Shown here piece by piece: positions 13,037-24,674 of a stretch of 64,000 bases of DNA. This DNA is from Eopsaltria australis (taxonomy: Eukaryota; Chordata; Aves; Passeriformes; Petroicidae). The stretch spans positions 62,001-126,000 of the forward strand of contig JAVTVJ010000490.1 in the NCBI GenBank assembly GCA_034509425.1. Direction: 5' to 3'. Numbering within the stretch: position 1 is the first letter of the stretch; each line of letters opens with the position of its first letter. The notes under the pieces are model-generated. The model had not been told where the DNA came from. It made no database searches and saw only the letters and a program-made list of their open reading frames with translations. A program made the position numbers and the translations under genes.

Positions 13037-15206
13037 ATAAGAATTTCAAGTCAGTGATGATCTGGCCTGTGATATTGATGGTTTTACAATAAATGCCTAA
13101 CATCAGGCTAATCACAAGCTGAAATGGTTGCTCTGCTAAGGAAATTATTGAAGTCCAGGTGGTTACGCTGCAGTTGGAAACTTTTACTCTGTGGAGGTCT
13201 GCAGGAAGATGAATCTCAGCCTTAATGTCCTGATTGTCTAATTCAGCAGGAAGGGACAGCCCAGGAAAGTTGTTTTCCCAGGCTGTCAGGGGAATAATGA
13301 AGCTCAAGTGGTTGCCCTGATGAAGAGGCTCACTCAGGGATGGCTGCGTGGTGTTTGCGTGCTCAGGTGATAAATGGGAGCTGTGTGATCAGTGAGGGCA
13401 ATATCTCAACTCCAGCTGTGCTGCCCAGCTCCAGAGATGGAACAGCTAATCTGCTTCCAGGGATTGCCATCATCCTCTCAGAATTGTCAGACAAACAAAA
13501 ACAGGCTGCACCAGGAGCATCCCTGTTACCTTTGGGGATTTCTTGTTATGAAGTGTGGGGGTTTAGGACTTTGGGCACATGGGAGGTGGGGGACAAAATG
13601 CTATGCCCAGTGTATTTATTTTACTTGCAAATATAACGTAACCCTAACCCCTTCACAGAGATTCCAAGAATGAACCCAAAGTCTTTCTTGTAATTATCTG
13701 ATTTCCAAAAAGGTTCTTCCCCTGTGATTGTCTCACTCCCTCCTCTGGCCTCCTGTGGAGCACCCAGCACAGAGATTGTTCTCTGCCTCGAAATCCATCT
13801 GCTTTGTTGCTTAGAACAACAGACAGAGTTAGAAAAACCTGTACAGTTCTTGTGGATGTGTCATTTAATTCAGCCCTGTCTCCGAAGATAGGATTTGTCC
13901 TGTTTCTAGAGAAAATGAGAAATTTGGTAGGGTGCATCTTGGAGATAATGGTCATGAATGGCAATCTCTTGGCAACTAAATATTCCCAGAACACTACAGG
14001 AAAAGTCAGGATGCAAATTTGAAGACTCCTATCACTTGTGAGTCCCAGAATGGAAGAGTTTGGTGTAGAGAGATTAAATGCTTGCTGAAATTTGCATTCT
14101 TTTGCAATGGCTCATGTATTCCTATGGGAAATTCATATATATTTGCCCTCCCATAAATGCAATTCCCTACAATATATTTTTTCATCATCCTTCTCTTCTC
14201 TCCCTTTTCTGATCCTTTATTTTCCCCTCAAGAATCTCAAATACCAACATCCTGGAGGTTCTTTAAGCCTGAAGCAATGACTCAGGAGTAAAAAACCCAC
14301 TCAATTCATAAAGTCAGTGACATAAAACAAAAACCTTGAAGACAAATCTCTTTGAAAAGACAGAAAGAGAGAGACTTGGTTTTCACTCAGTGCTGGGTTT
14401 CATTTTGGAAATGTAAAGCTGATGAAAAAGTTGTCCAGATCTAAAATAAGCCCTTAACAAAGTACATATGCCCTCCAAACACTCTCTGAGTAAACAATTT
14501 TTCAGGCTGACAAGAAGAGGTTGAATTCAGAGATTTACAGATTTGGATAAACTTCAGACAAAAGTGAACTTCCACAATCCAAACTATTCCATGATTCATC
14601 TGCAATGCTGGTATGGCTACATTATGTTTGCTTCAGAAATTTGTTCTTTTTAGTGCTGGCTTCCAGTGCACTGGATTTCTCAATCTACCCTGTATCTCTT
14701 TCAAATCTAACATATTTTTCTTGTCCGTGCCTCAACATCTAAATACATGTTTCCTTTTCAACTGCTACATTTCAATTCCACATCCAAATTTATGGTCCAT
14801 TGTTTCCCTTTAACCTTTCTGCTTCGACACTGAAGATCTCTGTCTCTTGTTTCTTCTTGTGAGTAAACAGCAATGTAAAATAAAGGTCAGGTCAGTGATG
14901 CAGGCTCGTCTCCTCCTCAGAGAGCAGAAGAGCATCTGCTCTGATGGAAATTTCCTCTGGGATGATGGATCCACTTCAGGTGTAGTGCTGGAATCAGCAG
15001 CTCTTTGTGAATTACTGATGCCCATCGTGTTTCTCCCTGGAAAGAGCATTATTCATGTGTGCAGTAAGGCTGAGCCATCAGCTCCTCAGGATGCAGCATT
15101 TATCCCAAAGGCACAAAGCAGGATCAATGCTCTGGGTAGCTGAGCCTGTAAGAGCAGTAAATTCATCACCCTTGCTTCTGTTCTCATGGGGATGCACAGT
15201 TTGTGC
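13037..15206. other. Intergenic sequence, nothing recognised
   Basis: Unique-looking sequence. Overlapping frames of 98 and 93 codons (13340-13673) and 113 codons (minus, 13653-13994) have no recognisable domains. No repeats were identified. Confidence 0.55.
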
Positions 15207-15756
15207 CACCAGCTCTGGGGGCCCAGCATAGGAAGGACCTGGAGCTGTTCAAAAGAGTCCAGAGGAGGCACCAGGATGATCAAAGGGATGGAGCAGCTCT
15301 GCTGGAAGGAGATGCTGAGGGAATTGGGATTGTTCAGCCTGGAGAAGACAAGCTTGGGGGGGGCCTCATTGTGATCATTCAGTGACTAAAGGGAGCCTGC
15401 AAGGAAGAGGGAGAGAGACTGTTTACAAGAGCCTGGAGGGACAGGACAAGGGGGAACAGCTTCAAACTGCAAGAGGGCAAGGTTAGATGGGATATTAGGA
15501 AGAAATTGTTCCCTGTGAGGGTGGTGCTGCCCTGGCACAGAGTGCCCAGAGAAGCTGTGGCTGCCCCTGGATCCCTGGCAGTGCCCAAGGCCAGGTTGGA
15601 CAGGGCTTGGAGCAGCCTGGGACAGTGGAAGGTGTCCCTGCCCATGGCAGTGAGTTGGAACAGGATGATCTTTAAGATCCCTTCCAACTCAGGCCATTCC
15701 ATGATTCTATGACTCTTCTATGATTCCATGATTCTGTGATTCTGTGAGTCTATGAT
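15207..15756 (+). mobile_element. CR1 LINE with ORF2 relic and long octamer tail
   Basis: One of the longest and best-preserved CR1 pieces in the window, about 550 bp. One frame near its start reads LRELGLFSLEK, a hallmark of the CR1 ORF2 C-terminal region. Another further on reads LPWHRVPREAVAAPGSLAV. A G8 run at 15357-15364 and other indels break the frame. The 3' UTR is followed by a tail of about seven imperfect ATTCTATG-type octamers (15701-15756). Confidence 0.96.
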
Positions 15757-15962
15757 CACACCTCTCAGAAATTCTTGAGGGCAATTCTATCATCACTCCA
15801 ACAGGTGGACTCTGCATGGGGCTCCATCACATCAGAATATTCCTCCTGTCCTGAAATACAAGGTAAAAGATGGAAAAATTATCAGTACTACCATGCTTAT
15901 TTCTATCTATACTTCCTCTGCTACTAAATGTGATGTCTGCCTTGCCTAAACAAAACAGAACC

Positions 15963-16214
15963 ATGGAATCACAGAATATCCTGAATTGGAAGGGACACAC
16001 AAGGATCATTAAATCCAACCCCTGATTAAATCCAACCCTGCACTGGGAAACCTGAAAAATCCCACCCTGTGCCTGAGAGAGTTGTCCAAGTGCTTCTTGA
16101 GCTCTGTTGGGCTTGGTGCTGTGACCTTCTCCCTTGGGAGCCTTTTCCAGGGCCCAGCCACCTTCTGGGTGAAGAACCTTTTCCTAATATCCCACCTAAA
16201 CCTTTCCTGACAGG
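15963..16214 (-). mobile_element. CR1 LINE, 3' fragment, 'GGATATTC' tail class
   Basis: Begins ATGGAATCACAGAATATCCTGAATTGGAAGG at reduced identity and carries the complement of AATGATCCTTGTG. This is the same tail class as the plus-strand copies at 52.6 and 60.3 kb. A short local duplication (TTAAATCCAACCC twice, near 16009 and 16025) interrupts it. The ORF2 complement ends near CCTAATATCCCACCTAAACC. Confidence 0.9.
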
Positions 16215-17302
16215 GCTTAATGTCATGTGGAATTTATGGATGAATACCGACAGATTTCTGACTTTCACTATTAATTTTCAATCTCTCCTTCCATTTCTAA
16301 GTGAATCTTTCTTGTCACTTGTTCAGTTTCATTTCACCTTTCACTTTTTCTATTCCACTCCATGATATAAGGGAAGCAAGGACATCATAATTTTTTCCTG
16401 TTTCATGTTTTTCCCTCTGTTTGGTCCAGATGGAGAATTTCATAGCAATCCTAAATGACACAGGAAACAGCCCTGCCTGATTGACTCAGTCTTTGCATAA
16501 CAGGAGCCGCACTGGGAATCTTCACTTTAGTGCATAATTGTGGCAATCCAAAGGCATTCTCAGCAATGTGTATTTCCTTGTGTAGGAAACACACTTGAAG
16601 CTGTTGATTGATGCACTTAGGATTGCTCCATGCACCACCTGCATCCATCTGTGCACGCTTGAGCACTGTTTAAAAACCTCACTTGATCACCAGCGCATCA
16701 GAGACAAGTGGTATTTCTGTTAATAGAGTGTATTAATAAAGCTCAAATGATGCCTCACTTCATTCAGCCTTATCGAACACATTCAATGTATGATCAGTTT
16801 AAAATTAGAGAAGTCTCACTTAACATGTGTTAATGCTCCAAGCTCCAGCTCTCATCATTCTCACCAAAATTATTGCACAGAACCACAGACTTATTTTGGA
16901 AGAAGTCAAGAAGCAGCAGTTAAAAACTTCGTGATTAAAAACTGAAAGCTTGTTTAGAAAGAGAAGTGTTTAGAAGTTTTCTCCCCCTTTTTATGTACTT
17001 TTTTCGGTCTACCAGGAAATATGACCAAAAGCTTTGAAAGTTGTCTCAAAAATTCATACAGAAACATTCTTCAAACAGAACCCTTTTAACCTGGGCCTTC
17101 TCATTTACATATTAATTTGCATATATCTCAGAACATACCAGTGATGCCTTCTTTCACTAATTATCAGTTCCTTGCCATTAAACATCCCTGTCTGGGATTT
17201 TGATGGGAATATAATGACCTTAAAATCATTACAAATAAGAAATTATTTTAAATACAGCCCACCCTGACAGAGATCCTCAGAACCTCACTGGCATCTCACA
17301 CG
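16215..17302. other. Intergenic sequence with a homeodomain/POU-motif block
   Basis: No gene or transposon recognised. A block at 17100-17240 contains ATTAATTTGCATATAT (POU octamer ATTTGCAT at 17115-17122) and CACTAATTATC. Such a block could be a conserved non-coding element but is unproven. Confidence 0.45.
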
Positions 17303-17436
17303 AAATCATAGAATCAAAGAGTCACAGAGTTATAGAATCATAGAATCATGAAATCATAGATTCACAGAATTATAGAATCTCAGAATCATAGAATCATAGA
17401 GTCACAGAGTCATAGAGTCACGGAATCACAGAGTCA
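17303..17436 (-). repeat. Octamer array derived from a CR1 tail
   Basis: About 134 bp of imperfect 8-bp units (AATCATAG, AGTCACAG, AATCTCAG and variants). This is the reverse complement of the CR1 3'-terminal ATTCTATG repeat. It is much longer than the other tails here and no minus-strand CR1 body follows it, so it is either an expanded tail or one orphaned from its body. Confidence 0.9.
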
Positions 17437-17632
17437 GAGCCATGGCTGAGACACTGGAACAGTTTCCTGGACATATTTTGGCTGCCCCATCCCTGGAAGT
17501 GTTCAAGGCCAGGCTGGATGGGGCTTAGAGCAATTTGGTCTAGTGGATGGTGTCCCTGGCCATGGCAAGGGTGGAACTGGATGGGCTTCAAGGTCCCTTC
17601 CAACCTAAATTATTCCATGATTTTATGATTTT
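17437..17632 (+). mobile_element. CR1 LINE, 3' fragment
   Basis: Plus-strand CR1 starting around GAGACACTGGAACAG and running through CCATCCCTGGAAGTGTTC, the 3' UTR (TAGTGGATGGTGTCCCTGGC) and a short tail (ATTCCATGATTTTATGATTT). It directly abuts the octamer array of opposite orientation. Confidence 0.93.
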
Positions 17633-19810
17633 GCCATCCATCAGCCCATCATGGATATCTGGATATCTCTGAGCATCTCGACACCAGAGGACTTTCTGAG
17701 GACAAGAGAATCGAGTCTCTTGTGAGAAAATCCAATGCTTACCTCAAAACACATCTCTCTGAGGGGCTGAATCACTCTCTGAATCCCAGAGACAGCAAAG
17801 AGCAGCTCTGCCCTGACTGTGAAGGCAGTGCAGGAGCCTGGTTTGCTCCCAGACCTGCACAGGGGTGCCCAGCACTAATGTCTCACTCCATCAATTGACT
17901 TTCATCTAGGGAGAGAAAGGGTGAGAGGCAATGAATGTGACTCAGAACTTCATGTCATTAAGTTCAGCAAAAGTTTTTTACCTGGACCATTTTTAATGAT
18001 GGTCTCATTTTAGTGAGTCTTAATTCCAGGTAAAATCCCATAACAAAAATAGTATGGAAAATGCCATTCATTGGTATAATGGGATCATCACCAGGCAGGA
18101 TTCTTTGCCTTCCCAGACATGAGGTGGGGATGGTTCCAGCTGAATATTTCAGAGGGATTCCTCACATGTGTGTTTCATTGGCTGTATAAACTCACCCCTT
18201 AGTCCTGAATCTGGAATTATTTCCTTGACACTTGAGGCTCTCACTCCACCCTGCCCTGCATTTCTCTGTTCACAGAGCTGCTCCCTTCTCAGGAGAGCTC
18301 ATTTTCCAACAACCCCAATTACTGTCACCTCCTTTTACTTGACATTAATTGCAAGACAAGCAGAGCTAGGTGTACTTAGGCCTGCCACGCTGATCTGCAA
18401 CTGATTTAACAGCTGCATTTTTGCTTGCTGTTCAGTGCAGCAGTACAGAGAACAGCTGTGGTGCTTTTAATTTAGGAGGAAAAAGCCTTCATTGGCTATT
18501 TTATTCTAAAGAATCCCAGCTAAGACATATTTTTAAAGAATCCTGTCTGAGGCAAAATGCTCATTGGAAATCAGGCAGCACAGGCAGAATTTCTCATGTA
18601 TATATTTAATCAGTAGATTTTTTTGGGGGGTGAGTTTTGGTTTCTTTCTTGATTATAATAATCTTGAGGAAACTGTTTAACCCAAAGTAAGTGATTTCAG
18701 TCAGAATATGCTTATAGGGAGGGAAAGGGAGGGGGTACCAACCATTTTTAACAGTCTTCAATATAAATATTTAAAAAAAATTAGTTCTCTTTTGCTCAGC
18801 TTTGAGAAGACAAGAACTAACACATTTTATATAGATGATATAATTATATAATTGTTTCTATACCTGTGTTTTCATGCATTCAGTCCCAAGGCTGAACTGT
18901 CCTCATCCTGCTGACTTTCAAAGGGTCAGCACATCTCAGGAACTGAGATAATCTGTGTATAAAACCACATTTAAAGATTTTGGACTATAAACAGGAGATG
19001 GACCATGAAGCTGAATCTATGGTTCTGCTCAGACACAGAGCAACATCCCTGACCTCTGTGTGCCTCTGTCTATGCCTCTGGGTTAATCAGGACTTTAATA
19101 GCATCTATACCACACTATTTAAATCCATTCAACCAATTCCATGGGAGTAGAGTCCAGGCATTTCCTCAGGGAGCAGGGAGTGGGAGCTGGCTCTGTTTTT
19201 AATTACGGTAATTGAGCTCATTACCCATAGCTGCCTTTTGAGCATACACAGGGTAGGAAGGCAATCTGACCCCCTGGGAGAGGAAAGCTCCAGAAGTCTG
19301 TCTGAGATGATTTTGTTCCTAATCTGCTCCATTAAAAAAAGGCTCTTCACCTTTGACATCCTTTATCTTGTCATCTCATTTCAAGTAGTTTACTGCCAAG
19401 ACAAGATCTGTCCTTCACTGTATTTTTATATAATACTTGAAATGATGTGTTTCCCATCTGAGCTGGAGTATCTGTAAAGTGCTGATGTAGAACACCAGGT
19501 TATATTTCATTCCTTTATAGGGGTCATTCCACTTTGTTGTCTAGTTCTGGTGTTTAGATTAGAATTTCTCATATAAGGACCCATTGTTTTCAGAAAACTT
19601 CATTGTTTTGGGAAATTAAAGTTGTAATTGGGTTTATTCTGGGACAAATCAGGTGGATTTTGTTCTCTGATAATGTTCGGACCCTGAAGATTATCCTTCC
19701 CAATGGGATCAGTGGTGAGCTCTAACTGCTTTTAACTCCCTCAGGTGTGGTGAAACTCCAGATTGAAGCCATTTAAAATCCCTCTGGGCATCAAAATCCC
19801 TCTTTACCAT
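17633..19810. other. Intergenic sequence, nothing recognised
   Basis: Unique-looking, with AT-rich patches near 18770 and 18835-18860. Open frames of 78 codons or less show no homology I recognise. No CR1. Confidence 0.6.
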
Positions 19811-19921
19811 TGTGGTGGGTTTGCATGGCAAGGTTGTGGCAGGGGGGTGAATACAGAAGTGGCTCCTGTGAGAAGCTGCCAGGAGCTTCCCCTGTGTCCA
19901 ACAGAGCCAATTCCAGCCAGG
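19811..19921 (+). mobile_element. Endogenous-retrovirus LTR-like fragment
   Basis: TGTGGTGGGTTTGCATGGCA at its start, then AGAAGCTGCCAGGAGCTTCC, matches from memory the 5' part of a common avian LTR that begins TG at the same place. Similarity fades after about 19921, so only the first ~110 bp of the LTR is present, with no internal retroviral sequence beside it. The family name is not certain; it may be an ERVL-type LTR. Confidence 0.5.
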
Positions 19922-22900
19922 AGATGGAATCAGTTCTCAACTGACTTCAGCAGCTCCCAGCATCTCTAGTGCAGGGATCTATGAACCATTTGCAATCAGA
20001 AAGAGATAAACCCTTTGAAGCATGGTTCCTCTGATGCATTTGTGCTGTCTATCCTTCTGATGACTTGATCTGCTCCCAGTAAAATGAATTTTTCTCTTCT
20101 GATGCTAAGGAGAATGTCAGCTGAAGCTGTTTACATTGCAGATGTCTATAAATGGTCAGGCACCAGCCTATATTTACAATTTGGATGTTCACCAACTGAT
20201 TCAGTCTGAAACATGAGGCTTCCTGCCTCTTAAAGTCCATCTTATGAAATTAGAATTACATGGAAAGAGCATTGTTTGTTGTCAGGCAAGGGAAACAGAA
20301 CAAAGCAACTCGTGCCTCTGGAGCTGCCTTTGCATGGGGAATTTTGTGGCTACATTTCTGAAAGACATATCAGACACTCAGCTTTCTGGAGGTTTTTCCA
20401 GCCTTAAATAATTTCTGTCCCCCTGAATTACTTAATTTCAGCCTTTATTCCTCCATCAGCTGCTCCACATTTTCAATGCACCCACAGATGCACATCCATC
20501 TCTCCCTGCATACACGTAAATGAATAGGATTTTAATATGAGCAGGGGGAAGTACTATAAAACCAAACAAGATTACGTTACAGGAATTAAATCAGATTACA
20601 TCTCAGCTCTCCAAGTCGATGGAAGAATGGACGGGTGGGCTGTATTAATTCAAAAAGATGATGTTTAGACATGCATTCATGTCCCTGTAAAGGCTGGGAG
20701 CAGCCATTTGCTGAGGTTGCCGTCGAGCTGATTGCTGAGCTTGGGAGGGGAGGTGCATCTTGGAAAGGTGAAAAATGCTCTCCTTTGGGCTTGGCTTGCA
20801 GAGAGCAGCTGCTGCCACAGCATTGTGGGGGTGGAATGTCTTTTTCAGAGTACATTTTGCTACAGTAAGGTCTGGACTGGGGTTTTAGAGAGTATCAACA
20901 CCCCCCCAGTGTGGCTTTACCTGAGCCTGGTGCTAGCAGACTTTTTCAGCACTTTTAGATTTTACACCCTAACGAGAGAAAATCTCTGATACACAGCCCA
21001 GACAGACTCCCTGACTGCCCATTGCTGTGCACGGGCACTGAGGTAAATTTGCAGAGGAATGAGAACCTCTAATCCTCCAAACCCTGATATCTCTCCAGCC
21101 TCCCCAATAAAGAAAATCATGCAGATTTTGCATGGTTTCCTATCAGGACAAAAATGTGATGGGCCTCCAGCCTCCTGGTGCCACAGTAAACCTGGGTCTG
21201 GCAAAGGAAAATCAAAGCAGAGAGAAAGAGAGAGGATTTTTACCAAGAATCCTCCCTCAAATCACATTTAGCTGCATGTAGCATTTCCTTTTGACAAAGA
21301 AAAAAGCAATAATCATCCCCAGCTGTGACCCCAGCAATAAACACATTCCTATTGTCGTTCTCAGGCCATAAACCCACGGCTTCTCTGCTGGAAACAAAGA
21401 CTCGTTCAGGTGCCAAGCATGGAGGGCTGTTATTTGTACAAAAACTGCACTTTTAGGGGAAGTTCACAATCACTCTGAGAAGTCCCCGTGCTTTCAAGCA
21501 GTGTGAACTCTCTGTCCCCAGCAGTCTGCACATCGTCTTGTTTGTGTTGTCTTCTCTGGAGCCACAGAAGACACAGGGTTTAAAATGTTGCTGTGTTCTT
21601 CCAATTCAATTTACCATCTTCTGCTTTAGATGGCTCACCTGCTGTGGACTTAATTCTACTTCCAGTTATACAAGAGTAAACCAGCAGGAAAAGCTCTTCC
21701 CAACTCTGAGTTTTATTGGAGAGGGGATAAAAACTGTACAGGTTCTCTTTGTTGCAAGGACTGTACAATAACAGCAATCCTCCTAAGATCTAAAGAAAAG
21801 GGTTCCAAGAAACCATGACAAAAATACACATTTTTTCTTTTATTTCAGCAAAAAAGTATTGGCCTACTGAGCCCTAGAGGGGACTTACACAGGGGTTTAT
21901 GGAAATTTATGAGGCATTTCATTATTCATTCCTTTTAATTTTGAAGAATACTAATAATTACTATGATAATGCTGTTATGACCCAGATTATCAGCTGGTTT
22001 TAGAAAACTAAGAATTGTCTGAAAGGATATGATTTTTCTGCAAGTACTGTGTAGATGTCTGTACCTTGGTTGTTTCTCTCAGCTCTTTCAGAATCACTGG
22101 GAAGCAAGGATTTGTTGGGGATGATTAATCTCATGTTGAAATAAATGTCTGCAGTAAGTCAAAGGAATCATCTGCTTCTCCGTATTACTCATAGCAAGAA
22201 ATTCAGCTCCAGCTGAGCCATATTCATCAACAATGCAGATATCTCACTTTATGGAAGGTGTTTAATCATGGGGTCAGACTGTCAGGTCAAACTTCTACAG
22301 AGGGGAAAATAATTTATATTTTGAGGTAAAAATTCTATCCTTTAAATGTAGATACTCACAGGTATTGTGCTGCCGCTCACCAGCAGTGTTTGCTCATCTT
22401 GAAAGTTTTTATGGGAATGGACACAATGAGCAAGAAAGTGACTCAGGAAACTGTTTGCCAACTCAGAGTTTTGTCCTTCTCTGCTGACTATGAAAATCAT
22501 CCTATACATTTTTTATCTTCCTGTGGCCAGTAATTTTTCCATCCAGATAATTCTGCATGTCTTTTTGAGACAAAATTGCGATTTCACTGGATTTCTGCAT
22601 CTGTGGAGGCTGACTGGAAGGAGTAGGCTGTGCAGGATTCACTTTGAACTGCATGCAGCTTATATTCAGTTCACTTACAGCTATTTCCTAGCATCCAAAT
22701 CCCATTAGAAACCCCCAAATTCACTATTTTCCATGGCTCTGAAGGGTTGCCCTGGCTTTCTTCTCTCTTTGAAAGGTGTTGAAAATCCAGAGGAGTGAAA
22801 ATTATGTTTTCTTTCCTCCTTGTCCATGTGATCCCTGCAGATCCTTGCCCTTTGCACTGTGCTTGACTCTAAGGAAGAGCACACAGCCCTTAAGCTTTAA

Positions 22901-24647
22901 GCACACTGTCAAAAATCATTATGTCTTCTAGACAGGAAAGACAGGTTGGTGAAAAAAGTAAAAAGAAAACCAAAAGACCAGATTCTTGGAGTATATTTCA
23001 AGATGCTTTGCTTTATCCTTAGGATTTAGAGATGCTAAATGATGTACCAATAAAAGAGGAAAACATTGTGGGTGGTTTTGTTGTGGGTTTTTTTCCTTTT
23101 TTTGATGATTTTCTGTACTTGTTACTACAGTCCTGCAGATCTGCTCAGCAATAATCAGAGACAGATTTTGTGTGGATTTCTTTGTCTGTCCTGTCTCTGT
23201 GGAACCTGGGGACTGATCAGGATGTGGAACAGAGAGAAGTTGGCTGGAATAGCACCTTTCCTCCTGAACACCCCTCCCCACACTCTCTGTGCTTCAATAT
23301 TCCATCTTCTCTACCTCCCATCCACAGGGAAGACTTTTGTGAGCTGCTCTGCAGCATTCACTGCTCCATCCACCTCCCCTTGGCTCCTGACCCTGCCACA
23401 GCCCTGGTTCACAGGAGGGAAGAGATCTCCTGGGTTTCCTCTGGAGAAGAAAGCTGCAGGAGCCGGTGGCACATGCTGGTCACCAAATTGTCCCTTGGGG
23501 TGGACCAGACCATAAAAGTGCACAGATTTCTGCCTTGGAAGGTGGCGTAAAAGCAGCAGGATTTAGGGAAGCAGTGTCACACCAGGAGACTCTTTGCATT
23601 GCTCAGGAGCAGTGGTTGTGCTCTCTTTTATATCTGGACAATTCTGACTTTCAAGTTTAAGGATCCAAACCCGTAAGGACCAGTATCAGAATCTCATTAC
23701 ATCACAGAGACTGGCAGCATCTTTGTTTGTCATTTCTGAACGACTCCCCAACTCCAGAGAATATTCCTTCAACACCTAAATCCACTTGGTAAAACTGCAG
23801 CTACACCTTCCAAACCCTCCTACAAACCAGCTCCTTTTCCATGCCCTGCTGCCCAAAACTCTTCTGCTTCAAGCAGTGAAGGGAATTCGGAACAACACCT
23901 GGCTGTGTGTCCTGTGCACTTAACAGGGACAGTGACAGACACATCTTCCTTTCCTACAAACCCTCCTTCATCCTTCCCTTGCCCTGCTCATTCTGTGCAG
24001 TTAATTAACTTCTCTTAGACTCTCCTTAATTCCAGTGGAGGATAAAAGCTGGCTGTAACAATGCAGCACATCCCCATAAAGGCAGAAGGAGAAAGAAAGA
24101 GAGATTCCAGCTTCACACTGAGTGACAAATCAGTCAATTCTTGGCTGCCAGCTGATAGGATTATCCTAAATAGGCTTTGTGAGGCTTGGGTTTTATGCAC
24201 ACACACTCGTCCAAATTGAGTGATAATCTTTCTGATGCTTGAATTAAATAATAATGTGAGGATATCAGGCACTGATCACTTCAAACAACAACAAATACCA
24301 ATCTGGTGTCTTATTAATCATTAAAATAAGCCCTGTGAAAACAGCAGTTCCTCAGCTTTTATGAACTGGCATTTCTCCACTGAAATCAACAGCACTGGAA
24401 TAATTTTCTGCTGTGGGGAATTTGACCCATTATGTTTTTTTATTATTGCTAAATGTTACATTAGGGCTGGCACTGCACCAAGCTTTTGTAGGGAGAGATG
24501 TACATAAAATTATCATAATATTGGACTTAATTATGAATGCATTTCCTTTTTTGTGATATTTCTGTTAATTTTTAACATTATTCTTCCAAAAGTGGGACAT
24601 ACCTTGGACAGACAGAGATGCAAAGCACAGCACGGTGTTAAAAGAAA
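19922..24647. other. Long repeat-free intergenic stretch
   Basis: 4.7 kb without a recognisable transposon. Overlapping frames at 23066-23550 (149 and 126 codons) are GC-richer but have no domain or splice context I can support. The 21270-21400 part (acaaag, caataaacac, CpGs near 21355-21385) is unusually information-rich for desert DNA. Confidence 0.5.
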
Positions 24648-24674
24648 GATATTCTATAATTCTATGATTCTGTG
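24648..24674 (+). repeat. Possible CR1 tail remnant
   Basis: ATTCTATAATTCTATGATTC followed by TGTGG resembles three octamers of a CR1 3' tail, but no CR1 body precedes it. It is the only CR1-like sequence between 17.6 and 30.5 kb. Confidence 0.5.

Noticed and set aside
13636..13652. Telomere-like taaccctaacccc
   Set aside because: Only about two units; too short to claim an interstitial telomeric repeat.
23066..23550. Overlapping 149- and 126-codon frames in a GC-richer patch
   Set aside because: Frames overlap in different registers and neither resembles a known protein; there is not enough to call an exon.
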